This document shows positions 9,205 to 18,714 of a DNA stretch of 64,000 nucleotides, one piece after another. Position 1 is the stretch's first letter. Each line of letters opens with the position of its first letter. The position numbers and the translations under genes were made by a program. A model generated the notes under the pieces. It was given only the letters and a program-made list of their open reading frames with translations. It did not search any database and was not told the origin of the DNA. Source of the DNA: Phytomonas francai (lineage: Eukaryota > Euglenozoa > Kinetoplastea > Trypanosomatida > Trypanosomatidae); assembly GCA_001766655.1 (NCBI GenBank), contig MJCC01000017.1, forward strand, positions 161,470 to 225,469, given 5' to 3'.

Positions 9205-12200
9205 TTAACGTGTGAAAAGGAATTGTAAATCTTCCTCAGACAACTTGCTAAGGGATTGCATTTTGCCGTCGATGGTCCCTTCAAAAACAAGCATTTTCTT
9301 GTCCTGCAGTTCGACCATGCGCTCCTCTATCGAGTTCTCCGTTACGAACCGCACGGCGTCCACCGGCTTTGCTTGACCTATACGATGTGCTCGTTGCACA
9401 GCTTGCATCTCCACGGCTGGGTTCCACCACGGATCAATCAAGACGACATGGTTTGCAACCTGAAGGTTGAGACCCTCTCCACCAGCCTTGAGGGATATTA
9501 GAATAACACGCACCGTGAGGTCGTGCAAAAATGCCTGCAACACCGCTTGTCGCTGCGAAAGAGTCAGACTGCCGCACAACTTTACGGACTTTATAAAGCG
9601 CTTTTGTAGCCAATACTGCGTGAGATCCAGCATGTCGCCAAACTGGGAGAACACTATAACCTTCTCGTTTTTTGGGATTTGTTCAATGTAATTTGTAATG
9701 GCATCAAGTTTAGTGCCGTGCAGGGGTTTGTTAGGGTCAAGTCGAGAGAGGATGTTTCGATCGTTCTTTTTGGTTGACATCAGGGAAGACGACCTGGTGC
9801 TCGCTTTGCCCTTGCCCGAATCTCGGGAATTGTTTCCCAACTTTTCGCCAGCTGCTTCTGTCATAGCCTTATCTTCACCCTTTTCGCTTGCCTCTGTTCC
9901 ATCATATTGTTCGTATTCTTCGTCGTCCATTTCTTGGAATTCGGGAGGGGGGGCGGCGGCACCAGCGTCTTCGTCTTCATCCCACTCCACATTCAACTGT
10001 CTAAGGTCCACATTAATGCGAACAAAGCAGATAGGACAATGGTAGTCCCTGTCTGGCGCACTTTCTAGAAACTGACTGAGACATAGACAATGAAAAGTGT
10101 GTCGGCATGGATGAGCCTTAAAGGTTCTTTCCCCCTCAACACCCTCACCACAAATCCCGCAAAGCCCTTTTTCGTACACCACAGGGCCAAGGTTCATACC
10201 TCGCATAACAATGAGGGGATGATCAAGCGCCTGACGAAGTCGGCTCAGAAGCTGAAAAATGTGAGCGTAGTTGTGTAAAATTGTTCCCTTGCCTACGAAA
10301 GTGTCAAACTCGGCCGTACATTTTTTGTACAGAGCCTCATAAAAGTTCCGTTCCTCGTTTGAAAGCCCAATGCGTTGAACATTGATTTTCAAAGGTGGAA
10401 GGTGCAGATCCTCTGCGCGCTCCGTCTTCGTTCGGCGAAGCATTACATTGGAAAAGACATCGTTGCTCAGTAACATCATGCCCTTGCGCCCCTCACCAAT
10501 GTAGCCATAGCGATTGATTGGGTTGAGAATTAGTCGGTTAAAATATGAATAGTGCTGGACAGGCCCATGACCACAAAAGATGCACTCATGCAATGATGTC
10601 CCTGAAAAGGGGTGTGAAAGTGAGGAGCAAGAACAGCCGTCAACTCCGCAGAAATAGTGAGAGTACGGCTTAATACGAAGAAACCGAAGAAGACTATAAA
10701 GATCTCCGACACGGTTTTGCAACGGTGTCCCAGTGAGGCACCAGCGGTACTCTGCCTCAAGGGCAAAAGCGGAGCGTGCCGTACTGGTAGTTCGCCCCTT
10801 AATTCGATGGGCCTCATCCAAAACTATACGGGCCCAGTTTACAGAATGAAACAAAGATGCATTCAGGTCAACTTTGTCACCCCCGGTGTCTAATTCAGTC
10901 ATCTTTCTCAACGCCTCGGGGATAACGTGATATTGTCCAGTCCTTGGACAAAAGGGGTAGCGCAGGAACTGAAAATTGCATTTGTCGCAACGGAAAGAGT
11001 CAAGCATAGCCTGTTCCTCGGCTTTGCGGTGTGCGGCCTCTTCTTCTTCAGCTTGTTGGGCCGCACTGCCAAACTCCGTTGAAGAGGATTCTGTACTGTC
11101 GTCCGATCCATCACTCTCGCTGCTACTGGAATGCTCTCGGGCACGCTCCCATCGACTGCGCACGGTCCTTCCTGCCTCACGCATAAGCTCCTGGTACATT
11201 CCCATCGGCCCCATTATAGGTTTCAACTTACCTCCAGGTTCATTTTCCTCCCGCATGTCTTTTTCAGGAGGTTCTTCTGTGCCATCTATCTCAATATGCA
11301 ATGCCCGAAGACCCTTCCTGACTGTTGCTTCAGATTGAAACTTTCGGCTGGTTGCCACATTGTCTTTCCCCTTTTCACGCTTTAGCTGCTTGATTGTTTT
11401 CTTTGCATTTGGAGAGCAAAAATATTTGTTGTGTACAATAAGCTGTCGTACAAGAAAAAGTTGTCCACAATATGGGCATGGAACTTTGGTGCGGTTTACA
11501 ATTGAGCGCCAGGCTTGCTCAATCATTGGATATGTCGTGAGGACCACATCGGCATTCTCTATGTCTTCCCTTTTTATTTTCGATGTCTTATAAACCACTA
11601 GAACTGCAACCTTACCCGACACAACATGTTCTTTTATTTCAGATTCCCATTGTAGCATAGAGCTTACAGGGCAAACGATGAGTGTGGGTCCAGGAACAGG
11701 ATGTGCGACTAGAAGTGAAATCATTTGAATTGTTTTACCCATTCCCATCTCGTCTGCCAAAATTCCACCCTTTGCGTCAGATTGTTCTTGAGCCAGCATC
11801 CATTTTAGACCTTCTTTCTGATAAGGAAGCAAGGCCCTCAGCACTTCTTTTGGTGTCTCCGCTTCTTCAAGCTTCCTGCGCTTAATCAAATCTTCTGTGT
11901 CGAGAGACTTTAAATGTTCAGGAATTTCAGAAGAAGTAACTTCTGAAATTACTTTTTCCTTATCTTTACCCTCTAACTGGGCAAACCCATGCATTACCTC
12001 AGTCAAATCTTCACTTTCTTCAAGCCGTGTACAACCCAAATGTTGCCACGCAGAAATCCACCCGTACTCTCCGGAGGCAAATCTTACAGGAATGCCGCAA
12101 CGAAATTCGCCTTTATCAATGCACTGAGAACATTTTCTACAACGAGCACGGGCAGAAGGCGATTTTTGTATTATGTAGTTGTACAGATGGTCTTTCTCTT

Positions 12201-12264
12201 TTGCAGGACGCCAAATAAGCTTATCAGTGAGAGTCAAAGTTACATTACGAACATAGTTGGACAT
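9205..12264 (-). CDS. Rad16/Rad5-like SNF2 ATPase with RING and PARP-type zinc finger
   Basis: A 1019-residue protein from ATG 12264. The frame extends to 12411 only through a TTG, so the internal ATG is preferred. Residues ~15-80 form a PARP-type zinc finger: Cys42-x2-Cys45, then His75-x2-Cys78, with the typical GEYGW...WQHLGC context. The SNF2 ATPase follows: LADEMGMGKT (169-178) and a DEAH box (ARIVLDEAHRIKG). It is interrupted by extra zinc-type clusters, including CPYCGQ and CDKCNF, and by a Rad16-like Cys/His segment (GCSCSSLSHPF, CIFCGHGP). A RING finger lies at 702-746. The C-terminal helicase domain ends with QRAHRIGQ (957-964). Yeast Rad16 acts in global-genome nucleotide-excision repair and Rad5 in damage tolerance; the Rad16-like cluster favours the former. 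The PARP-type finger suggests DNA-break or nick sensing. Confidence 0.93.
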   Translation of the reverse strand: MSNYVRNVTLTLTDKLIWRPAKEKDHLYNYIIQKSPSARARCRKCSQCIDKGEFRCGIPVRFASGEYGWISAWQHLGCTRLEESEDLTEVMHGFAQLEGKDKEKVISEVTSSEIPEHLKSLDTEDLIKRRKLEEAETPKEVLRALLPYQKEGLKWMLAQEQSDAKGGILADEMGMGKTIQMISLLVAHPVPGPTLIVCPVSSMLQWESEIKEHVVSGKVAVLVVYKTSKIKREDIENADVVLTTYPMIEQAWRSIVNRTKVPCPYCGQLFLVRQLIVHNKYFCSPNAKKTIKQLKREKGKDNVATSRKFQSEATVRKGLRALHIEIDGTEEPPEKDMREENEPGGKLKPIMGPMGMYQELMREAGRTVRSRWERAREHSSSSESDGSDDSTESSSTEFGSAAQQAEEEEAAHRKAEEQAMLDSFRCDKCNFQFLRYPFCPRTGQYHVIPEALRKMTELDTGGDKVDLNASLFHSVNWARIVLDEAHRIKGRTTSTARSAFALEAEYRWCLTGTPLQNRVGDLYSLLRFLRIKPYSHYFCGVDGCSCSSLSHPFSGTSLHECIFCGHGPVQHYSYFNRLILNPINRYGYIGEGRKGMMLLSNDVFSNVMLRRTKTERAEDLHLPPLKINVQRIGLSNEERNFYEALYKKCTAEFDTFVGKGTILHNYAHIFQLLSRLRQALDHPLIVMRGMNLGPVVYEKGLCGICGEGVEGERTFKAHPCRHTFHCLCLSQFLESAPDRDYHCPICFVRINVDLRQLNVEWDEDEDAGAAAPPPEFQEMDDEEYEQYDGTEASEKGEDKAMTEAAGEKLGNNSRDSGKGKASTRSSSLMSTKKNDRNILSRLDPNKPLHGTKLDAITNYIEQIPKNEKVIVFSQFGDMLDLTQYWLQKRFIKSVKLCGSLTLSQRQAVLQAFLHDLTVRVILISLKAGGEGLNLQVANHVVLIDPWWNPAVEMQAVQRAHRIGQAKPVDAVRFVTENSIEERMVELQDKKMLVFEGTIDGKMQSLSKLSEEDLQFLFTR

Positions 12265-12639
12265 TGAAAAATAGTTTTCCCTTTTTATAAAGTCCAAACC
12301 TTCTTCTATTTTTTTATCCGTAAATAAATAAGTGGTAAAAAAGGAGGCATAGAAGAATGGATTAAATAAATGGAAAGGTAGAGACACTTGCGTCACCAAT
12401 TTGACAGCCAAGTCTCTTGAATGAGAGAAAATAGATATTGCACAGGAACAATAATGTCAGTGTAATAAATTTCACCATGCATAACCTTATTAAAAATACA
12501 TGCTATGAAAAAAAACGCTTACCTTTTCCCTTATAATTTAAACAAGCTTGCCTTTTCATAATTTAAATTTTAGATTATACTAAACGGGGAAAAGATAACA
12601 ATACTAATAATGCCACACCTAATGTAAAAATACTATGCC
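12265..12639. other. Intergenic stretch between eIF5A copy 1 and the SNF2 gene
   Basis: AT-rich; holds the splice signal for the SNF2 gene. Read on the minus strand, a pyrimidine-rich stretch and AAATAG lie upstream of ATG 12264 (near 12,310). Nothing else seen. Confidence 0.5.
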
Positions 12640-13140
12640 TTACCTCTCTGCGGCATTCTTGAAGCTCAGCACCTGCTCAATACCCATGGCAGAAACGACT
12701 GCAACCAACACGTCCTTGCCTGCCTCGAACTGTTCCTTGATCTGAGCAGCAAGGGCTGCATCCGGGGGCATATCCAAGTCCTCACGGCTTTCACCATCGT
12801 CATTCATCAGTGAAAGATGGCCTGGAAGCGAGGGATCTTCGTGGTTAGGTTGGATGTCAATTATACTGTAGGTAGTAGATTTAACAAAGGGGACCTCAAC
12901 ATTGTGTGTCGATGGAGCCTGGTCCTCCAGGCGATTGCCTGTGAAGATATCCGTAGCAACAATACTGACCTTGGCGTGACCGTGTTTGCCGGTTTTGGAG
13001 ACCGATAAATCAATAACTTTACACGGGCGACCATTGATGCAAATGTATCCTCCTTTTTTAAGGGCACCAGCAGCCATGGGGTAGGTCTTGGACGCGTTGT
13101 CACCGCCCTGCTGAGTGAAATCGTTATCGTCGTCAGACAT
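12640..13140 (-). CDS. EIF5A: Translation factor eIF5A, copy 1
   Basis: A 166-residue eIF5A. The hypusine loop [19 protein letters not shown] is intact, with Lys52 the expected hypusine site, followed by the OB-fold C-domain. eIF5A is modified by deoxyhypusine synthase and hydroxylase and helps ribosomes through difficult sequences and termination. The start ATG at 13140 gives MSDDDNDF, the acidic N-terminus typical of trypanosomatids. The gene is identical at every base to copy 2, 257 bp upstream, while the flanks differ. The C-terminus ends KNAAER as expected. Confidence 0.97.
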   Translation of the reverse strand: MSDDDNDFTQQGGDNASKTYPMAAGALKKGGYICINGRPCKVIDLSVSKTGKHGHAKVSIVATDIFTGNRLEDQAPSTHNVEVPFVKSTTYSIIDIQPNHEDPSLPGHLSLMNDDGESREDLDMPPDAALAAQIKEQFEAGKDVLVAVVSAMGIEQVLSFKNAAER

Positions 13141-13257
13141 GATTGCAGAAAAATTCTATAAAATCTGAATATGAATAATAATGAAAGCAGGAAGCATATT
13201 TCAGGAAGTTCAAAATAAATAAAAAATATTTTTTCTTTTTTTTTTTGAAAGAAATTT

Positions 13258-13264
<7 letters not shown>

Positions 13265-13308
<44 letters not shown>
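13265..13308. repeat. (TA)n microsatellite between eIF5A copies
   Basis: 44 bp of perfect TA repeat in the 256 bp spacer that separates the two identical eIF5A genes. Confidence 0.95.
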
Positions 13309-13310
<2 letters not shown>

Positions 13311-13396
13311 TGAAAATCATTATTTTTTAACAGACTTATATACCATCTTAGCTTATTATTTATTTTCCATTTACAAAATATATCAGGGCTTGTGAC

Positions 13397-13897
13397 TTAC
13401 CTCTCTGCGGCATTCTTGAAGCTCAGCACCTGCTCAATACCCATGGCAGAAACGACTGCAACCAACACGTCCTTGCCTGCCTCGAACTGTTCCTTGATCT
13501 GAGCAGCAAGGGCTGCATCCGGGGGCATATCCAAGTCCTCACGGCTTTCACCATCGTCATTCATCAGTGAAAGATGGCCTGGAAGCGAGGGATCTTCGTG
13601 GTTAGGTTGGATGTCAATTATACTGTAGGTAGTAGATTTAACAAAGGGGACCTCAACATTGTGTGTCGATGGAGCCTGGTCCTCCAGGCGATTGCCTGTG
13701 AAGATATCCGTAGCAACAATACTGACCTTGGCGTGACCGTGTTTGCCGGTTTTGGAGACCGATAAATCAATAACTTTACACGGGCGACCATTGATGCAAA
13801 TGTATCCTCCTTTTTTAAGGGCACCAGCAGCCATGGGGTAGGTCTTGGACGCGTTGTCACCGCCCTGCTGAGTGAAATCGTTATCGTCGTCAGACAT
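13397..13897 (-). CDS. EIF5A: Translation factor eIF5A, copy 2
   Basis: The same 166-residue protein as copy 1, with the hypusine-site Lys52 in the conserved loop. The frame extends nine codons upstream only through a TTG; the ATG at 13897 matches copy 1 and is the start. Base identity between the copies runs from 12639 to 13140 and from 13396 to 13897, stopping sharply at both gene ends. This is the first gene of the minus-strand array after the strand switch, so it should be the first transcribed. Tandem eIF5A genes are also known, from memory, in T. cruzi. Confidence 0.97.
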   Translation of the reverse strand: MSDDDNDFTQQGGDNASKTYPMAAGALKKGGYICINGRPCKVIDLSVSKTGKHGHAKVSIVATDIFTGNRLEDQAPSTHNVEVPFVKSTTYSIIDIQPNHEDPSLPGHLSLMNDDGESREDLDMPPDAALAAQIKEQFEAGKDVLVAVVSAMGIEQVLSFKNAAER

Positions 13898-15760
13898 TTT
13901 TTTTCTGTGTTTATATATGTTCAAAAAAAAAATTTATAAACTCTTATTCAGAAGTAGACTAAACATTTAGAGGAACAGAATAATATACAGACGTGTAAAA
14001 TAAGAACTAACAAAAAAATTACTCCTTGTCTTGATCGAGTTGTAATTATTCATATTGTATAGAATATTCCAGAGTGTTATTTCTATTATTACACATAAAT
14101 ATATCATGGTACTACCGTGAGGAAGACGGACGAACGCAATAAAGACTAAGGTGTGTTACTGTAAGAACAATTTTTGTTATGACAATTTGAAAGGCTATTA
14201 TGTGAGAAGGCATTCCCATATGCAGCAAGATTCTCATTCGCTAGCGATACCCTGAATTCACGGTAAAGTTGCAGATATTACAAATAATTTATAAATTCAT
14301 CGAAGCTGACGTATATAATTAAAAAAATAAGCAATAATAATTACAATAGAGAAGAAAATTAGTCTAAAAATTAAACGGAGGCTAGGGTAGATAGCACTAT
14401 ATATAAAATTGTAACTAAAAATTCAATTATTACCGATTTGTGCTTAAAAGAAATCCACCCCAAAATCAGATTTTACCTAAAACAATTTATTTTGAGCAAA
14501 ATAAAAGCAATAGGAGAGAAAAAGGGTGGTTATACCTTACATAACACAAAAAAATCTGTACGAGTGACGCATCCTTTTTTTTATACATGTTCCTTATAGC
14601 GCCGAGGGGAATACTTTTCCAATAATAATCCTTCCTACCATATTAAATAGTCCAATATTTACTTTTTTACAGGTTCCAGTTGCAGGAATAAAATTTAACC
14701 ACCTGAAGTGCCATCATGCCCTCTTAAATTCAACACTTTGGGCGAGGGGGGGGGGGGGGCGTTTATTGATATTTTAGCTTCATTGATAAAGTAGATTATT
14801 ATTAACATTATGCTCTATTTCCTTATTTTCATTTACAGGTTTTTTACATGGGGTAGTGGTGGTGTAAAATATTAAACACCTCCCGACCGCCAGGCTTCCA
14901 TGGGAAACGGCTATTTCTTAAAAAAATGAAACCCGCATCGCATTCAGCGCGCTTAGCGCATATCTTCATACTAATGCTTTATAATTTTTGCAGAAAGTAC
15001 AATAATTATTGGGGATGGGTAGGTGCGATGCATGGCGTGCGGGCATCTTGTTTCTTTCCCAAAGCCCCAGGCGGTGCACAACATGAGTATTCCTGTTTCA
15101 ACGTTAAAAATATGAAATCTTCTGAATCTTTTCCCATTTGATAATGGATTTTTTTTTGTTCAAAATACTAGGTATTGTGGGGGGGGGGGGACTTGTTCGG
15201 GCCTTTTAGAAGGGTGCGTGGGAAAGTAGGAAAATTGAGATACACACATATAACGTTTTGGGTGGTGGTTTATGCATGGGGTGGAAATTGGAGTGGGACT
15301 GTGGGTGGTCTAATAGATACAAAACGGATTGGCGACGCCAACAATTTTTTGATAATATAACAGATGGCGGGGGGGATACAGTCATACGAGTTTTTTAAAT
15401 GTCGGACCTCCTCGTTTCATAAAGTATTTTGTTTTCCTAAAGGAAAACATCTCTTACGTAAAAGGGGAAATTATGATAAATGTTTATTTTCGTTTATTTA
15501 TCTGATGTGGCATTTTATTTATTTTTTTGAAGGTGAGAAGAGAGCAGACCCGCGTTGAGTAAGGATAGCGGTGTGAAGTTGGGGACGCAGCTGCGGATAG
15601 TTTGCAAAATTTTTTAATTCTATTTCACTCTCTGCATACCCTTATTTTTGAATTTATAAATCTTTAATGGCTTGTTTCATTCCCTAAGGGATTCCTCATT
15701 TTTTCTTTTTTACTTGACTGATTAGTGAATAGACATACACTTTTTCTCCCCCTTTTCAAT
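13898..15760. promoter_or_regulatory. Divergent strand-switch region, probable bidirectional Pol II start region
   Basis: All genes to the left are on the minus strand and all genes to the right on the plus strand, so this 1.86 kb gene-free region is where two polycistronic units diverge. In trypanosomatids such regions carry dispersed Pol II initiation sites with H2A.Z/H4K10ac chromatin rather than TATA promoters, and in T. brucei they are enriched in G tracts of about ten bases and GT-rich sequence. Here there is a G14 tract at 14746-14759, a G12 tract at 15179-15190, and a GT-rich block after it. The region is otherwise AT-rich with no plausible frame. The strand switch is seen directly; start-site activity is inferred. 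Confidence 0.75.
15175..15320 (+). promoter_or_regulatory. GT-rich block with G12 tract, candidate plus-strand initiation element
   Basis: This block begins with a 12-G tract and continues with GTGCGTGGG, GGGTGGTGG, GGGGTGG and GTGGGTGG clusters, in an otherwise AT-rich region about 450-590 bp upstream of the first plus-strand gene. GT-rich sequences drive Pol II initiation and H2A.Z deposition in T. brucei. The asymmetry of G over C on the plus strand fits rightward transcription. Function is inferred. Confidence 0.4.
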
Positions 15761-16495
15761 ATGTCATCTGAAGACCAGATCTCCAACGTTATTAATGCTG
15801 AGAACTGTCAGGAAATGAGTACCAATGATGAAAAACGTGATGAAGTATTCGACTACAGTTCGAGCTATATCATTGATTGTTCAGTATTATTAAATGAAAT
15901 AAGACGGATTGAAAATACATCAAGAGCAATTTCTCGAACCCTTGCTGCGATGACAAAGTACAATGACGATCAAGAGATATTATCTAAAGCTTCGGATCTC
16001 TGCAACGACATTGAGGAAAATGAGAAGAATTTGTTTTCTCCGATACCGGATTATGTAGCTCAAATAATTGATGCGGAAAAAGAAAGAAGGCTAAAAATGA
16101 GTGATAAGGTTCAGCCACTTGCTCAGAGCCGCCAAAGCAATACTTCTATTCCCCCAAGACCATCTGCTGGTTGCAGGGCTTATGTGGATCCTAGAATTCC
16201 TCTTCCCTTACCGTATGATGTAAGACGTGATCATAAAGCTCGTTTAGCGAAAAATCAAGCTGTAGGTACCTATCACAACTTATTCTATGGTGACGGATCC
16301 GAATATGTTTTTACGCCGCCAAAGGATAACAAACGCATCCAGCTTGAGCAGGAAAAAAATTCAAAGCCTGTGCCCTCCAAGAGTAAGCCTCGGAAATACG
16401 AGCCACCAGTACGGAAACCGATGAAGGTTGCAAAAGACTTTGTTCCTTCCTGCGCATATGCTAAAAAAACCTACGAGCAAAAAGAATCAATGTGA
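15761..16495 (+). CDS. Hypothetical helical protein, first gene of the plus array
   Basis: A 244-residue protein from ATG 15761 (MSSEDQIS). A GTG-started extension of 12 codons is a pyrimidine tract and AG-containing leader, so the ATG is chosen. Residues ~35-125 are charged and helical with regular hydrophobic spacing (YIIDCSVLLNEIRRIENTSRAI). The C-terminal half is basic and Pro/Lys-rich with an aromatic motif, GTYHNLFYGDGSEYVFTPP. I recognise no family; structural proteins of the cytoskeleton or flagellum often carry such short aromatic motifs, but that is a guess. The gene is AT-rich in third positions, unlike the GC-rich genes further right. Confidence 0.85.
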   Translation: MSSEDQISNVINAENCQEMSTNDEKRDEVFDYSSSYIIDCSVLLNEIRRIENTSRAISRTLAAMTKYNDDQEILSKASDLCNDIEENEKNLFSPIPDYVAQIIDAEKERRLKMSDKVQPLAQSRQSNTSIPPRPSAGCRAYVDPRIPLPLPYDVRRDHKARLAKNQAVGTYHNLFYGDGSEYVFTPPKDNKRIQLEQEKNSKPVPSKSKPRKYEPPVRKPMKVAKDFVPSCAYAKKTYEQKESM

Positions 16496-16881
16496 GTAAG
16501 TTTTAAGACTAAGTAACCAATACTCCTGTTGATATTATATAGATTGTATAGCTCGTTTTTTTTGTTACTCATTTTATATTGAAAATCTGGCTTTTGTTCT
16601 TTGCCAATATTTGATGTATTTTTTTTTTTTGGAAGCACTCGTTTGAAAAATATTTTCGCATGATCTGTTTAACATTATTCAAACTGGATAGGCTTCATAG
16701 ATGCATTTCGACTTAATTATTAGAATAAGAACATCAACGATAACAATTACATTTATGTGACAGGGGGAATACGTTTTGTATCGATTATTTATTTAGGCTT
16801 TTAATCTACTCGATTCCATCTTTTTTTTTTGTTATTGTTATTATTGTTCGGAGAGAGGAAATACTACCTTAAAGTTTGCTT
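16496..16881. other. Intergenic spacer with poly-T splice tract
   Basis: AT-rich. A T-rich tract near 16821-16850 followed by AG lies just upstream of the thioredoxin start and is the likely trans-splice signal. Confidence 0.55.
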
Positions 16882-17343
16882 ATGAGTGTCAAGTACGTTT
16901 CATCTTTACCGGAGCTCAAGAGTCTTATTTCTAAACCTTGTTTGACGGTGGTTGACTTTTTTGCAACATGGTGTCCTCCCTGCCAAAATATATCTCCACA
17001 TATAGATCATTTGGCAAAGAGTAAACCGCATGTTAGTATATGCAAAGTTGATGTTGATAAGGCCCCGGATATCATTCGAGCTTATCCCGTAAAATGCATG
17101 CCGACCTTTTACTTCTTTAATAATGGAAACCTTTTGGAAACATTTGAGGGAGCGGATATTGCCACGGTAACGAGACTGATTAGTCAATATGAAGTTCCTC
17201 CAGTACCTCAGATACCATCTGAAGCGGAGCTAAATAAGATGCGGCCACGAGAACTGATTTCTCTGATGAAACTTTGCCACATAAGTGCGGTAGGGCTAGC
17301 TGAGAAAAAGGATTTAATTGACGAAATAAACAAATACAGGTAG
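16882..17343 (+). CDS. Thioredoxin-like protein with WCPPC active site and C-terminal extension
   Basis: A 153-residue protein from ATG 16882; an upstream in-frame TTG is not used. Residues 1-108 are a thioredoxin fold: VVDFFATWCPPC places the redox cysteines at 31 and 34, and VKCMPTFYFF contains the cis-proline. The WCPPC sequence is typical of tryparedoxins rather than thioredoxins (WCGPC), but the overall fold and length are thioredoxin-like. The last ~45 residues (LNKMRPRELISLMKLCH, then AVGLAEKKDLIDEINK) look like a short SAP-type helix-hairpin. Its partner could be a reductase, trypanothione or a client protein; this cannot be decided here. Confidence 0.93.
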   Translation: MSVKYVSSLPELKSLISKPCLTVVDFFATWCPPCQNISPHIDHLAKSKPHVSICKVDVDKAPDIIRAYPVKCMPTFYFFNNGNLLETFEGADIATVTRLISQYEVPPVPQIPSEAELNKMRPRELISLMKLCHISAVGLAEKKDLIDEINKYR

Positions 17344-17640
17344 AATCTCATTCCATCCATAGGGTATAAACGATGCAGTAATTACTATTATTATTACTAT
17401 TATTATTATTAGAGATTATTTTACTTTTTATTCCTAAGTATTTCGAAGTTTTCTAATGTATTGGCTTGTTTTTTATTTACTTTACTATATATTACCCTGT
17501 GTACTAATGACTATTCTTCCTTATTCTCGCTTTATTTTTACTAACAATATTTATAAAGCTATTATATATTTTTGATTTGTATATAGGTTTAGTGAAGGCA
17601 ACATTGTTATTATTATTATTGGTATTGCTATAGTTTTAAC
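17344..17640. other. Intergenic spacer with TTA/ATT repeats
   Basis: Short ATT/TTA runs at about 17386-17412 and before the next ATG. AG of CTATAG near 17630 is a possible splice acceptor for the SCAMP gene. Confidence 0.5.
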
Positions 17641-18714
17641 ATGTTTGGAGTGACTGAAAACGAAGCAAAAGCGCTCTCGAATGAATACAATTTCGGTCCA
17701 TTAGAGTCGACAAATAATAGAACTAATTTGCAACGGAATCATAATTCAGGTAATGATTTGCACGAGGAACAGGAAATCAAAGAGGAAGTTTCTGAAGCCT
17801 TCACAGTGAAGGATACAGAGGATAATATGATAAACTGTGCTGCTTACTATAACCTGAATAATATTGAGCCTGGGACTCCACCAAAGTCCTCATCATCGGG
17901 AAATTCCAAAAAAGGAAATAAAAAACCGGAGAATAAGTTGTCGTCGATGATGGCAACCTTGGGTATTAAAACAGAATCGAAACTGGTTACAGACGAGGAT
18001 CAAACACGTGTTTCGCTTGAGCGACGATGGAAAAGAGCCTTGGTTGAGAAAGAGCGCCTCGACGAACTGGAGAGACGCTTGGACGAAGCTGAGGAGCAGA
18101 ATCGCGGGTTGGGCCATGAGCCAAATTTTCCTCCAAAATTTTTATTCATAAAGCCTTTGGTTTACTACAGCATGGACCAGGTTCCTGATTCGCGAAAGCG
18201 ACTCGTTTCTGTGGCGTACTGGAATTGGATTGCTCTTATCATTTTATTAATTGCAAACGCTGTTGTAGCTATTACCGTTCAGTATGCATCTTTAAAAAGT
18301 GACAAAGCTAATAAAATTGATAAAACACTGAATATGGTTTTTGCGTTGGTGTCGCTTCTTGGCATCCCGTTGAGCTTTTTCGTCTGGTTTTGGCCAGTTT
18401 ATCAATCTTGTTCAACAGGAACTCCTTCGAAGTATCATATGGCATTTTTTGGACTTACCATTGCATTTGCTCACGCACTTCTTGAGTTTTTTGGTCCCCT
18501 CAATCTTGGTATGTGTGGTATTTTTTTAGCTGTTTATGTCAGTGAAACTCGTTCTCAAGGATACGCAATACCTGTCATTATTTTGCTTTTTCTATGGTTA
18601 TTTGAATCTATAGTGTTTTTATTTATTATAGTTAAGGTATTTATTTTCTACCGTAAGGATTTACATGCACGGAGGATAGTAAGTCGACAAGTTAGGAGGG
18701 TTGTTGGGATATAG
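17641..18714 (+). CDS. Secretory carrier membrane protein (SCAMP) family
   Basis: A 357-residue protein. The N-terminal ~165 residues are cytosolic, with an acidic and Ser-rich region and then a coiled coil (RLDELERRLDEAEEQNR). The SCAMP-type entry motif NFPPKFLFIKPLVYYSM precedes four membrane segments at about 196-216, 233-255, 270-298 and 305-335. A short basic tail follows (ARRIVSRQVRR). SCAMPs are tetraspan proteins of post-Golgi and endosomal vesicles that act in exocytosis and membrane recycling. The coiled coil, the PP motif before the first span and the four-span layout all match. I see no clear NPF endocytic repeats at the N-terminus. Third positions are AT-rich. Confidence 0.8.
   Translation: MFGVTENEAKALSNEYNFGPLESTNNRTNLQRNHNSGNDLHEEQEIKEEVSEAFTVKDTEDNMINCAAYYNLNNIEPGTPPKSSSSGNSKKGNKKPENKLSSMMATLGIKTESKLVTDEDQTRVSLERRWKRALVEKERLDELERRLDEAEEQNRGLGHEPNFPPKFLFIKPLVYYSMDQVPDSRKRLVSVAYWNWIALIILLIANAVVAITVQYASLKSDKANKIDKTLNMVFALVSLLGIPLSFFVWFWPVYQSCSTGTPSKYHMAFFGLTIAFAHALLEFFGPLNLGMCGIFLAVYVSETRSQGYAIPVIILLFLWLFESIVFLFIIVKVFIFYRKDLHARRIVSRQVRRVVGI

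Noticed and set aside
14926..15558. Small frames in the strand-switch region
   Set aside because: Composition follows the local AT and GT bias; none has a motif or suitable acceptor.
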